Positions 14,998-22,689 of a DNA stretch of 22,689 nt are shown here, piece after piece. Source of the stretch: a bacterium (GTDB taxonomy: Bacteria > Verrucomicrobiota > Verrucomicrobiia > Methylacidiphilales > Verrucolacustridaceae); assembly GCA_009921985.1 (NCBI GenBank), contig RFWS01000006.1:1-22689 (forward strand), in the 5' to 3' direction. The notes below the pieces were generated by a model. That model did no database searches. It was not told the DNA's origin and worked only from the letters and a program-made list of their open reading frames with translations. Both the position numbers and the translations under genes were made by a program. The first letter of the stretch is position 1. Each line of letters starts with the position of its first letter.

Positions 14998-17472
14998 TTA
15001 ATAACCCTGCTGCTGCCCAGCAGAGGAAATCCCGCTGCTGGTGGGGGCCTGATTGAAACCAAGAGGAATCTCCGGAAACGCCTTGAGGGTCAACGTGGCC
15101 AAAGCCACAAATTCGGACGGAGACCCCTGATTTTGCCGGTTGGCGACCGACGCCCCCAGAATCCATGCGCCCAAGTCACGGTAAACACCAAAGCTCACTT
15201 GCTGAAGAAGATCAGGATTCATGGAGTAAGTCACTCCCGCATTAAAAAACCAACTTTCATTCAGGCGATAATCGGCGCTCCCGTTGAGGATTTGGGTCTG
15301 AGTATCCGTCAAAATCTGGTTATTCAAGGCATCGACATAGGCAAAATTTTCAAGGAACGAATACCCCAGACCGAGCTGGAGGGCGGGAATCGCCTGCCAG
15401 CGCGTTCCCAAGTTAATGGCGTTGTAACCGTTGCCACTGACTGCCGTGGCGGCCCCCAAGGTTCCCGTCCACCATGGCACTGGCATCACATTGAGCTCAT
15501 TATAAATTTCAGGAAAGTCGGAGGAGATAGTTTCCGGAACCTGGACTTTGGCGGTGTTCAAGCCGGGCAAATCGGGGCGAATGGGCTGGTAATCTCCATA
15601 AATTTTCCAGTTGGCTAACTCATAAGGCTCGCCATCCCGCTTGGTGAGGACCCGGTTCATGATGCCGGGCCGAGCCACCAGGAGCTGATCGATGGAATCA
15701 ATTGAATTGTACAGGGAAGAATTGAGCGGGGTCGATTGGGTGGAATTCACGCGATTATCGAATCCGGCAAACTCGGTGGGACGAACGTTGGGACGGGGCA
15801 CATAGGAAAAGTTCACAAAAGGCTCCATCACATGCCGGAGACCATCGATTCCCCAGGCTTTTTCTTTTGCATCGCTCCAAGTGGCGTGGACTTTGGTGGA
15901 AATATCGGCGCCAAGATTAACCACATAGCGGAAGAGGGACGTGTCGGAGAGGACGGCGTTGTTCCCGATGTTGGCCCCGGGAGTGTTGGTTTGGGTGTTT
16001 TGGACCACATTGCCAGGCGCCAGGTTGTTTCGCGTGTAGACGGTTCCACGGATGCCCGCCTTGGGCGTGAAGTTCAACCAATCGAAATACTGCCGCGGAT
16101 AAAGCAGTTGGTGGTATGTGTCATACCGGATGGCGGTGTAGTCCGTTTGGTTCGCCACCTGGTTCCACTGGGTTCCCAAGTAACTGACGCTCGACTCTCC
16201 CTCATAGGCCAATCCCGGATGGCTATCCGGGTCGCGCAGAAATTCCTCCTTGTCATAAGTGCCAGGAATGAATTGTCGCTTGAATTCGATTTTGGCGGAC
16301 GGCTTCTGTTGTTGGGTTTGAAAAAGACTGTTGATTTGGGTGCGGGCATTGGCCGTGACGGTGAAATTCGGATCCTGATACATGGCATCGAGGAAAGTGT
16401 TGGGCTGTTGGTCCCGGATATAATCATCGGCAAAGAAGTCCTGGGTTACATAGGCATCACTGAGCACATTGACGCGGGAGCGGGAGCTGAGGGAAGGCGT
16501 GTCAAATGCTGGAGCGCGGTCCGGATCAGTCCGGTTTCCGCCCTGCATCAAGGTGGTGTTATGGCTGTAGGGAAACCAGTAGCGGCCTCGGGGGGGGAGG
16601 GCGTTGGCAGGCCGCTCCTCGGTTCCTTCGTAAATCTGGTATCCCCGATCGTTGATATACCAACCGCGAAGAGAAACTTCGGTCGGCATTTGGCCGGGCT
16701 TTAGATCTTTGTCGGGGGTTTTATAGGCAACTTGCGCACCCCCTGCCCAGCCTCTGCGACTAAAATAGTCGAGGTTGATCGTCCCGCGAAGACTTTCCCC
16801 CATGGAAAATCGGTAAGCGCCCCGCGCGTAGGTCCCGAGTCGCGAAACGGAACCCGGCGAAATATCCACGGAGGAGTGGGTATCACGCTGATATTGGACC
16901 AAGTAGGGAAACCAAAAAAAAGGCACGTCGCCAAAATAGGCAACCGAGTTTTCCACGATCGTTTTGTCGTCGGGATAAAGGCTGACGGATGAGGCTTTGA
17001 CTTTCCAACCGGGTGTCTCCCGGTTGTCCGTCGAATAGTGGCCGCTGTCGATTTCATAGTGCCCGATTTCCGGCGTGTTGATCGTTTGTCCTTCCACCAT
17101 CATTTTCCCGTCGAGGAAGCGGAATTTTTCCGAAAGAATCTTTTTGGTGCGAAAGTTGTAGGTCAGAAGGTCGCCGCGGTAGATTTGGTCCATCATGTAA
17201 AGACGCACATTCCCCTTCGCGGTGGCTTCTTTCGTGGTGGGATTGAAATGCACCTGATCAGCCATCAACACATCCCCCCCATAGGTTACCGTGACATTGT
17301 CTTCCGCGTAATAAATCCCGCCTTCGTACCGGTTCGCACCATCGGAAGTGATCTGCAGGGGAGGCTCAACGGATTCCGGTGTTTCTTTGGTTTGCCCAAC
17401 CAAAAGCCCAACATCGGCAATCCAAGCTGCCAGGACGAAAAACCAGACACACCATGGGCTTCTTATTTTCAC
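14998..17472 (-). CDS. lptD: LptD-type LPS assembly outer-membrane protein
   Basis: Outer-membrane barrel that, with LptE, delivers LPS to the cell surface. The 824-aa product starts at GTG (17472) with a signal peptide (hydrophobic WFFVLAAWIADVGLLVG, residues about 10-26). An LptA-like OstA domain follows, about residues 38-150 (ANRYEGGIYYAEDNVTVTY, KEATAKGNVRLY, GDLLTYNFRTKKI). Next is the typical VENSVAYFGDVPFFWFPYL segment, then a long beta-strand-rich part to the C-terminus. The mature sequence contains no cysteine, so the disulfides required in E. coli LptD cannot form. The sequence after about residue 200 is weakly conserved; the family call rests mainly on the N-terminal part and the following junction. 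It fits beside the lipid A genes. No lptE is visible. Confidence 0.85.
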   Translation of the reverse strand: MKIRSPWCVWFFVLAAWIADVGLLVGQTKETPESVEPPLQITSDGANRYEGGIYYAEDNVTVTYGGDVLMADQVHFNPTTKEATAKGNVRLYMMDQIYRGDLLTYNFRTKKILSEKFRFLDGKMMVEGQTINTPEIGHYEIDSGHYSTDNRETPGWKVKASSVSLYPDDKTIVENSVAYFGDVPFFWFPYLVQYQRDTHSSVDISPGSVSRLGTYARGAYRFSMGESLRGTINLDYFSRRGWAGGAQVAYKTPDKDLKPGQMPTEVSLRGWYINDRGYQIYEGTEERPANALPPRGRYWFPYSHNTTLMQGGNRTDPDRAPAFDTPSLSSRSRVNVLSDAYVTQDFFADDYIRDQQPNTFLDAMYQDPNFTVTANARTQINSLFQTQQQKPSAKIEFKRQFIPGTYDKEEFLRDPDSHPGLAYEGESSVSYLGTQWNQVANQTDYTAIRYDTYHQLLYPRQYFDWLNFTPKAGIRGTVYTRNNLAPGNVVQNTQTNTPGANIGNNAVLSDTSLFRYVVNLGADISTKVHATWSDAKEKAWGIDGLRHVMEPFVNFSYVPRPNVRPTEFAGFDNRVNSTQSTPLNSSLYNSIDSIDQLLVARPGIMNRVLTKRDGEPYELANWKIYGDYQPIRPDLPGLNTAKVQVPETISSDFPEIYNELNVMPVPWWTGTLGAATAVSGNGYNAINLGTRWQAIPALQLGLGYSFLENFAYVDALNNQILTDTQTQILNGSADYRLNESWFFNAGVTYSMNPDLLQQVSFGVYRDLGAWILGASVANRQNQGSPSEFVALATLTLKAFPEIPLGFNQAPTSSGISSAGQQQGY

Positions 17473-17573
17473 GATATTGCGTAAAAAGTGCTAGCAATCT
17501 TATCAGCTTTGCACAGAGAAAACATTCCAAAACAGATACACAAGCGAATTTAGCTTAAATACTTTATTGAAAA
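17473..17573 (-). promoter_or_regulatory. AT-rich gap upstream of lptD
   Basis: A 101-bp stretch between nadA and lptD, much richer in A/T than its surroundings. On the minus strand a -10-like TAAGAT (17497-17502) lies 25 bases before the lptD GTG, but I find no good -35 partner at 16-18 bp. No clear nadA terminator is visible. A promoter for the lptD-purA cluster is the likely content, by position and composition only. Confidence 0.35.
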
Positions 17574-18497
17574 CTATTTACGACTCCAGTTTAACATCCT
17601 CTCGATCGGGGGTTTGGCCTTGGCGATGATTTCGGGGGACAGAACCACCTCGGGTGCAAGATTTTCCAAAGCAGACACTGCCTTTTCCAAAGTGTTCATC
17701 TTCATATAACGACACTCCGCACAGGCGCAGTGATCGGTGGGACCAGGGATGAAATTCTTGCCCGGAAGTTCCCGCTTGAGACGATGCAACATCCCCTCCT
17801 CCGTCACGACAATAAAGGTCTTCGCCGGATGGGTTTGGCAGAAAGAAACCATTTTTTCCGTGGAGCAAACTTCGTCCGCCAAGGCCCGCACCGACCGGGT
17901 GCATTCCGGGTGAGCCACCACCGGGGCCTCCGGATGCTCCTTTCGAACACGATCGATCGATGCGGCGGTAAATTCCATGTGAACGTAGCAGTCCCCGTCC
18001 CATAGCCGCATTTTTTTCCCGGTTTTTTGCATCACCCAATCCCCGAGATTACGGTCAGGCAAAAAGAGAATTTCCCGGTCAGGCGGTACCTGGTTCACGA
18101 TTCTCTCCGCGTTGCCCGAGGTGCAGATCACGTCGCTGAGCGCTTTGACCGCCGCCGTGCAATTGACGTAGGAAACCACGTAAAGCCCCGGATTCTCCTT
18201 CAGATAATCCGCTAATTTGTCGGCCGGGCAGGAATCGGCCAGCGAGCAGCCCGCGTTGAGATCTGGCATCAACACTTTTTTTTCCGGATTCACGATTTTG
18301 GCGGTCTCCGCCATGAAGTGAACCCCGCAAAAAAGGATGATCTCCCCCTTCGCCTGCTGGGCGGCATAGCTCAGGCCGAGGGAATCGCCGACAAAATCCG
18401 CAACCTCCTGAATTTCCCGCCTCTGGTAATTGTGGGCCAAAACCACGGCCTTTCGCTCCATCTTAAGCTGCAGAAACTTTCTTTGCACGGACGTCAT
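17574..18497 (-). CDS. nadA: NadA, quinolinate synthase
   Basis: Condenses iminoaspartate with dihydroxyacetone phosphate to quinolinate in de novo NAD synthesis; cytoplasmic [4Fe-4S] enzyme. It is 307 aa from the ATG at 18497, a normal length. In-frame upstream starts at 18545 (ATG) and 18563 (TTG) add 16-22 residues with no family resemblance and run into the promoter-like region, so I prefer the short form. Visible: VVLAHNYQRREIQEVADFVG, CGVHFMAETAK, PDLNAGCSLAD (cluster Cys), YVNCTAAVKALSD with ICTSGNA, HPECTRSVRALAD (second Cys), and CACAECRYMKMNTLEK (third Cys region). No nadB or nadC is adjacent. Confidence 0.95.
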   Translation of the reverse strand: MTSVQRKFLQLKMERKAVVLAHNYQRREIQEVADFVGDSLGLSYAAQQAKGEIILFCGVHFMAETAKIVNPEKKVLMPDLNAGCSLADSCPADKLADYLKENPGLYVVSYVNCTAAVKALSDVICTSGNAERIVNQVPPDREILFLPDRNLGDWVMQKTGKKMRLWDGDCYVHMEFTAASIDRVRKEHPEAPVVAHPECTRSVRALADEVCSTEKMVSFCQTHPAKTFIVVTEEGMLHRLKRELPGKNFIPGPTDHCACAECRYMKMNTLEKAVSALENLAPEVVLSPEIIAKAKPPIERMLNWSRK

Positions 18498-18519
18498 ACT
18501 TCGATGATGGGTGAAAATT

Positions 18520-18550
18520 CTTATGGGGACAAACTTTGTCCACATTGCAA
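18520..18550 (-). promoter_or_regulatory. Putative nadA promoter with palindromic operator in a 19-bp spacer
   Basis: On the minus strand TTGCAA (18545-18550) and CATAAG (18520-18525) form a -35/-10-like pair, each matching four of six consensus bases, separated by 19 bp. Inside the spacer lies a perfect 15-bp palindrome, two 7-bp arms around one base (GGACAAA-C-TTTGTCC on the plus strand, 18527-18541). The predicted transcript would start some 15-20 bases before the ATG at 18497. A long spacer holding a dyad is the layout of MerR-family promoters, but the regulator is unknown and this is inference. Confidence 0.4.
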
Positions 18551-18588
18551 ACTTGTTTTCCAATAATTTCCGTTTCTAGAATAACCGC

Positions 18589-19842
18589 TTGAAAGCCCGC
18601 CCATGGCCTCTGGGGTTTGATCTGCTTTTCTTCACCCTATTTTCAATCCTCTTTTCGGCCCAATCTCAGGAACCTTTAAAACCGGATTTTGGCCTTCCCC
18701 TTCTTCCCCCGGACGGCTGGGAAAACACCTCCGCCAAGAGCTGGGCAAAATCCCTGCAATTGCCAATCGAATCCGAGACAAAGTATCAGTCCAGTTACCG
18801 CTCTTATTTTCAGAACGGTTTTGCTGTTTTAGGAGCTAAGCCAAAATCCATTGCCCTGACCGCCACCGAGGACCATCCAGACCAATTGACGATCATCTTT
18901 GCCAATAAAGGGGACTCAGCCAACGATGCTTTGCGCTCGGATGCCACCGCAAATGCATCCCTGCGAGATATTGTGGATATTAAAAAAACGATCCAATCGG
19001 ACCATAAAGCACTGGAGGAGGGCATTTCCTCCCTTTTGGGAAAACCGTCTGTCCAAGGCTTTGGCGACACGGGCAAGGCCCGGGAGTTTGCCCAACGCTG
19101 GGATCTTGAGGAAACGGCCCTCCTGCTCATTGCGCGACCGGGGGAATATTGCGCCCTCAGGGTTTTATCCGGAAAATCCGCTGACAAAGGCGGAAAGGTT
19201 TCCCGGATGACGGATACTGCCTTGCGGGAAAGAATGAGAAATAATGTGACACGCCGAGATAACGGGGATCTGATTATCGAAAACATTCCGATGATCGCAC
19301 AGGGGCCAAAAGGGTTTTGCGTCCCTGCCACTTATACCCGCGTCCTGCTTTACGCGGGAGTTCCGGCCGACTTGTATCTATTGGCCTTGATGGGAAGAAC
19401 CGGTGTGGGTGGGGGCACTTCGATTCAGGATATGGAAAATGGGGTCAGAGCGTTGGCCACTAGTTATGGGCGCACGATCAGTTCCGTGCCCTCGTCGCTG
19501 GATTTATCAAAACTGGAAAATTTTTTTGAAAAAGGAATTCCCCTTACTTGGGCTATGTTTGTGGACGAGGAAATTGACGGCGATCTAACGGTTCGACTTC
19601 GATCACGGACCGGCGCAACTCCGGAATCTTGGTCCAAGACGCTGGAACCCAAAAGGAAAGCCGCCCGTCTCATTAGGAAAAATCCGAAAAACGCCCATGT
19701 CTGCCTCTTGATTGGCTGCAACCGGAAAACCGGGGAATTGGCCACTTCCGATTCCTGGGGCCCCCGGTTCGCGGAACGATGGATCACCGTGGAAGAAGCC
19801 CGGGCCCTTTCCCAGGGAGATCTTGGAGCAATCGTTCCTTAA
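18589..19842 (+). CDS. Secreted protein with C39/papain-fold-like domain
   Basis: A 417-aa protein starting at TTG (18589) with a hydrophobic leader (LLFFTLFSILFSAQSQ, about residues 12-27), so probably exported. Residues about 40-220 have no recognisable family. Residues 230-417 resemble a C39-type/papain-fold cysteine peptidase: IPMIAQGPKGFCVPAT gives the oxyanion Gln (238) and Cys244, then NAHVCLLIGCN gives His370, and ATSDSWG gives Asp388, in correct order and spacing. Cleavage activity is inferred; similar domains can be inactive or act in ways other than proteolysis. It is divergent from nadA (91 bp) and followed after 43 bp by a small membrane-protein gene on the same strand. No transporter or precursor peptide of a bacteriocin system is adjacent. 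Confidence 0.65.
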   Translation: MKARPWPLGFDLLFFTLFSILFSAQSQEPLKPDFGLPLLPPDGWENTSAKSWAKSLQLPIESETKYQSSYRSYFQNGFAVLGAKPKSIALTATEDHPDQLTIIFANKGDSANDALRSDATANASLRDIVDIKKTIQSDHKALEEGISSLLGKPSVQGFGDTGKAREFAQRWDLEETALLLIARPGEYCALRVLSGKSADKGGKVSRMTDTALRERMRNNVTRRDNGDLIIENIPMIAQGPKGFCVPATYTRVLLYAGVPADLYLLALMGRTGVGGGTSIQDMENGVRALATSYGRTISSVPSSLDLSKLENFFEKGIPLTWAMFVDEEIDGDLTVRLRSRTGATPESWSKTLEPKRKAARLIRKNPKNAHVCLLIGCNRKTGELATSDSWGPRFAERWITVEEARALSQGDLGAIVP

Positions 19843-19885
19843 ACATGGTGATGACAAATCCTTCCGGGTGGTTTAATTGTCCCCC

Positions 19886-20038
19886 ATGGACGAGGCGCAT
19901 ACCGGGTTGGGACTGATCTTTCTGCTATTGGCCTTTGCCGTGTGCGGCGGAATCGTGATCTGGCTGATCGTGTCCGAGGGCATCCGCCATACGCGGACCT
20001 CTGGCAGCAATTCCGGTAGTTCAGCCTCTTCGCACTAA
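19886..20038 (+). CDS. Small single-pass membrane protein (50 aa)
   Basis: ATG at 19886 opens 50 codons ending in TAA. The product begins MDEAHTGLG, then a clear membrane helix (LIFLLLAFAVCGGIVIWLIV, about residues 10-29), then a basic stretch (EGIRHTRT) and a Ser/Gly-rich polar tail (GSNSGSSASSH). By the positive-inside rule the C-terminus should face the cytoplasm. GGTGG lies about 12 bases before the start, a weak ribosome-binding site. It follows the C39-like gene by 43 bp with no terminator in between, so the two are likely cotranscribed. No family recognised and no function can be assigned. The clean segregation of hydrophobic and polar residues favours a real gene. Confidence 0.6.
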   Translation: MDEAHTGLGLIFLLLAFAVCGGIVIWLIVSEGIRHTRTSGSNSGSSASSH

Positions 20039-20039
20039 G

Positions 20040-22689
20040 CTACGGCACCAAGTTCACCCGGACGAAACAACTAGGCGCATCCGCCGCTATCGGAACGGTC
20101 GCGGTGCTGGTTCCTGAAACATTGGGTGTAAAGACATCCCCCACATTTTGCCAGGAATTGGGATTCAGATGCGTTGCAGTCTGAACTTGGTATCTCTTTC
20201 CCGCCACCGACGGCCAGGAAATGGTCAGGCTTGTCCCGCTACGGCTCATCTCCCCCACTCGGAAGGTCGAGGCAGAATTTTTCGGATCTGTTCCCAAAGA
20301 ATATTCCTGGACGTTAGTAAACCCGTCCCCGTCCGAATCGACTGTCGCCGAAACCCCCGACGTTGTCCCGAAGTACTGCGTCCACCAGTTGTTGGGAATC
20401 CCGTCCGTCATGGGATTGTAGACAACATCGGCAGCCGAAAGGGTCGTTACCAAATTGGTTTGGGATTCAGAGAAAGTCATCTCCCCCACATAGAGGTTGC
20501 GCTCCAAACCAGCGCCCGCATTGAGGTTGTAAACCGCCAGTTGGCTGATGGCCCCGCTCCCCCCCAGGTTTCCGGTCAGGGAACTGCCCCCAATGTTCAT
20601 GCTGTAGGTGTTCGAACCCGTCAGGGAGAAGGTGATGAGGAACCCGTTGCCGGCGTAAGACCATAACGTGTCGCGGCTTGTGGTGGAATCGTCCACGTAG
20701 TAGTTGTTCGATCCTCCGAGAAAATAGAAATTTAACCGGGCTGATCCGGAGGAGTTGGCCAAGGCCATGCCGACTTTGGCCCCATTATCGATCCAGTTAT
20801 TGTCGAAGCGAAGCGTGAGGATATCTCCCGATTTCATCGGTTGGGGAAGATTTCGGCTCGCACAGGCCGCCCCTCCCCCGCTGGCGAACACGCCGAATCC
20901 ATTCGCCGCGCCCACGCTCATGTTGGTGTGGCTGGCATCCGCACGGAAAAATCCCGCCGTGCCGCTGTTGCTAAAACTCCACGCCCCGAAACCGTTTCCG
21001 CCCGACGATCCATCATTCCATCCAGACGCATATCCGGAGTTGGTCGCACTGTCCCGCCCGGTCTGGATCGGAGCCTGTGGATAATCCGAGCTGAAATGGA
21101 TTCGGTTGGTTCCGGTTGCCAGCGATATCACGTTGCTCCACGCCCACCCGGACGAGTTGGTTTGCCCATTGAAGGGAATCGTGCCGGTCAATCCGTTCAA
21201 CGAATTACTCCAGCGCACCCCGTTGGTCAGCCCCAACCCCGCCTGCCCCCGGTAGGCATAGGCAGGACTGGTGGTGTTCACCGCAAAGCCGGGACTGACC
21301 AAACGCAGGGAATAATTGGAGAGGGCGGAAAAATACGTCGTGGCCGAAACCGGAAGGGACGGAGCGGAACTGCCCGCCAAGTTGTCTGCCGTCACCGTGT
21401 AGCTGTAGGTCGTGTCGGGCAGACATCCAGTATCCAGGTGACTCGTTCCCGTGAGAGAAGCGATGAGATTGCCGTCCCGGTAAACCGTGTATCCCGATGC
21501 GGTGGTAGAGGGACTCCAACTCAACGAAACAGAATTGGTGGCCACTCCTTGGGCTGCCAAATTTGCAGGGATGGTAGGTGGATTCGTGGGCGGCGCATTG
21601 GTTGTGGAAAAAGTCCAATTTGCCCCACCGTTGCTGTCCCAAGGGTTGTTACTGCTGTTGAAGCACACCACGATGCTCGAGGCATTGGTGGGCACGGTGT
21701 AGGTATATGTCCAAACCGATCCGCTCTTGGTCATGGGCAGGCCAGGAACGGTCGTCCAGTTGGTTCCATTGTATCCATAATGAATGTTGACGGAGGTCGC
21801 ATTGGAAAGGATCCGCCCCGCAGGGTCATAAGTGATGGTGACCGACTGCCCGGTGATGGGCGGGGTAGGACTCGTGGTGACAGGACCGGTCGTGGTTCCT
21901 CCTCCGCCCCCTCCGGTAGTACCCCCGGCATCATCCGCCACAAAGACATGCTGAATATCGGGGGCATCGGTCGCCTCGATGTAGTAGTCGAAGAGATTGT
22001 TCCGGAAGTTGGGAAAACTGTTGTTGTCGATCCGGGCGAAATAGTAATCCGCCACCACGGAAGAAATCGCTTGGCTGAAATAGTTGATTTGGGAGTTGTT
22101 GGCGGCAGCGTTCAGGGCCGAGGAGGTGGCCGGCAAGCTCCGCTTGGTCATCGGTACGGAAACCCAGGCCCCCACCTCGTTGATGTTCAGCCCCAGGGCC
22201 GCCGGGTTGTAAACCTCGTTGACCTTGCTGGCGAGCGGGTTGGCCCCGTCATTGTCCTTGCGGATTTTTAGGACGATGTTGGTGATCCCGGAGACATCGT
22301 ACGCAAAGGTCCAGACGTAGAATTCCGAGTTCATCTTTTTCAGGAAACTGTTGTTTCCCCCGGGAATGGAATTGAACCAGCCAAAGGTGTAGGCGCCGGG
22401 GTTATAAGGAAAACGCTGGGGCTTGAAGACAGTGGGAGGAGTCTGGTCGTTGGTGGCTTTGCGATTGCTGACATAGGTGTTTAACAGCTCGTAGGCACGG
22501 CGGGTCGCCAGGGAGGTTTTGATCTCGTCGTCGTTTCCCAATCCGCCGTAGTAGTTGAATCCCGAGTCCAATCCGGCGAGGTAAATGTGCCAGGCCCTCT
22601 CGGCCAGATTGGGATTGCTGTAGGTACGGCTGTTTAGGTTGTCGTACGGATCCTGGATTTTCCAGGCCTGCACCGAGCCACCTTCCCCG
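20040..22689 (-). CDS. C-terminal part of secreted modular carbohydrate-active protein (CBM25-like, FN3)
   Basis: The frame is open at the right edge, so the N-terminus and probably the catalytic domain lie outside; 883 codons are visible. From the first in-frame GTG (22673): residues 1-245 include AERAWHIYLAGLDSGFNYYG and TPPTVFKPQRFPYNPG and look like the end of a glycosidase, reminding me of GH57-type starch enzymes (uncertain). A Gly/Thr/Pro linker (248-272) follows. Next is a CBM25-like starch-binding module, about 275-356 (VNIHYGYNGTNWTTVPGLPM, GSVWTYTYTVP, NPWDSNGGANWTF). A fibronectin III module covers about 367-447. A beta-rich region without a recognised family comes next, then a DSDGDGFTNVQEYSLGTDP calcium-type segment and a terminal module (KRYQVQTATHLN). 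Its stop is one base from the convergent small gene. Confidence 0.7.
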   Translation of the reverse strand, partial: GEGGSVQAWKIQDPYDNLNSRTYSNPNLAERAWHIYLAGLDSGFNYYGGLGNDDEIKTSLATRRAYELLNTYVSNRKATNDQTPPTVFKPQRFPYNPGAYTFGWFNSIPGGNNSFLKKMNSEFYVWTFAYDVSGITNIVLKIRKDNDGANPLASKVNEVYNPAALGLNINEVGAWVSVPMTKRSLPATSSALNAAANNSQINYFSQAISSVVADYYFARIDNNSFPNFRNNLFDYYIEATDAPDIQHVFVADDAGGTTGGGGGGTTTGPVTTSPTPPITGQSVTITYDPAGRILSNATSVNIHYGYNGTNWTTVPGLPMTKSGSVWTYTYTVPTNASSIVVCFNSSNNPWDSNGGANWTFSTTNAPPTNPPTIPANLAAQGVATNSVSLSWSPSTTASGYTVYRDGNLIASLTGTSHLDTGCLPDTTYSYTVTADNLAGSSAPSLPVSATTYFSALSNYSLRLVSPGFAVNTTSPAYAYRGQAGLGLTNGVRWSNSLNGLTGTIPFNGQTNSSGWAWSNVISLATGTNRIHFSSDYPQAPIQTGRDSATNSGYASGWNDGSSGGNGFGAWSFSNSGTAGFFRADASHTNMSVGAANGFGVFASGGGAACASRNLPQPMKSGDILTLRFDNNWIDNGAKVGMALANSSGSARLNFYFLGGSNNYYVDDSTTSRDTLWSYAGNGFLITFSLTGSNTYSMNIGGSSLTGNLGGSGAISQLAVYNLNAGAGLERNLYVGEMTFSESQTNLVTTLSAADVVYNPMTDGIPNNWWTQYFGTTSGVSATVDSDGDGFTNVQEYSLGTDPKNSASTFRVGEMSRSGTSLTISWPSVAGKRYQVQTATHLNPNSWQNVGDVFTPNVSGTSTATVPIAADAPSCFVRVNLVP

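Noticed and set aside
17550..17580. AT-only inverted repeat after nadA as a terminator
   Set aside because: Only an imperfect A-T stem with mismatches and no G-C pairs; too weak to call.
20841..22271. A 476-codon plus-strand frame opposite the large secreted protein
   Set aside because: Arg/Gly-rich shadow of the repetitive modular gene, with no motifs; the minus frame shows clear modules.
1..22689. Mobile elements, CRISPR arrays, tRNA or rRNA genes
   Set aside because: No transposase, direct-repeat array, cloverleaf-like stretch or rRNA sequence was noticed; gaps between genes are short and accounted for.

Overview
The window looks like chromosomal DNA of a diderm (Gram-negative-type) bacterium with fairly high GC content, most likely a member of the Verrucomicrobiota. 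This is inferred from gene content, not from any search. The pointers are a fused LpxC-FabZ protein, a long three-domain IspG of the plant/Chlamydia type, a CdsA variant with the chlamydial-style signature, and a large secreted protein ending in a 'DSDGDGF.N..EY.LGTDP' segment plus a terminal module of a kind frequent in that phylum. Almost everything here is housekeeping. I see no phage, transposon, CRISPR array, tRNA or rRNA.

Layout, from the right end: (i) 20040-22689, minus strand, is the C-terminal part of a large secreted modular carbohydrate-active protein (CBM25-like module, fibronectin III module, beta-rich module). (ii) 18589-20038, plus strand, encodes a secreted papain-fold/C39-like protein followed by a 50-residue single-pass membrane protein. 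(iii) nadA (17574-18497) reads leftward from a promoter-like region carrying a striking palindrome. (iv) 7784-17472, minus strand, is an envelope and isoprenoid cluster: lptD, purA, uppS, cdsA, dxr, rseP, ispG. From purA onward the genes overlap or nearly touch, with three ATGA stop/start overlaps. (v) recO (7172-7711) stands alone on the plus strand. (vi) 1-7094, minus strand, is a second cluster: lpxC-fabZ, lpxA, hisA, a UvrD-type helicase, miaA, hflX. It combines lipid A synthesis with tRNA modification, DNA repair and ribosome rescue.

The genes cooperate in building the envelope. Dxr and IspG are steps of the MEP isoprenoid pathway, and UppS turns isoprenoid precursors into the undecaprenyl carrier. 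CdsA makes CDP-diacylglycerol for phospholipids. LpxA and LpxC commit to lipid A, FabZ makes unsaturated acyl chains from the same hydroxyacyl-ACP pool, LptD inserts LPS into the outer membrane, and RseP is an intramembrane protease usually linked to envelope stress.

No clearly new system is visible. The items most worth a second look are the palindrome inside a 19-bp promoter spacer before nadA, the secreted C39-like protein with its small membrane-protein neighbour, the cysteine-free LptD, and a short leader reading frame overlapping the hisA start.
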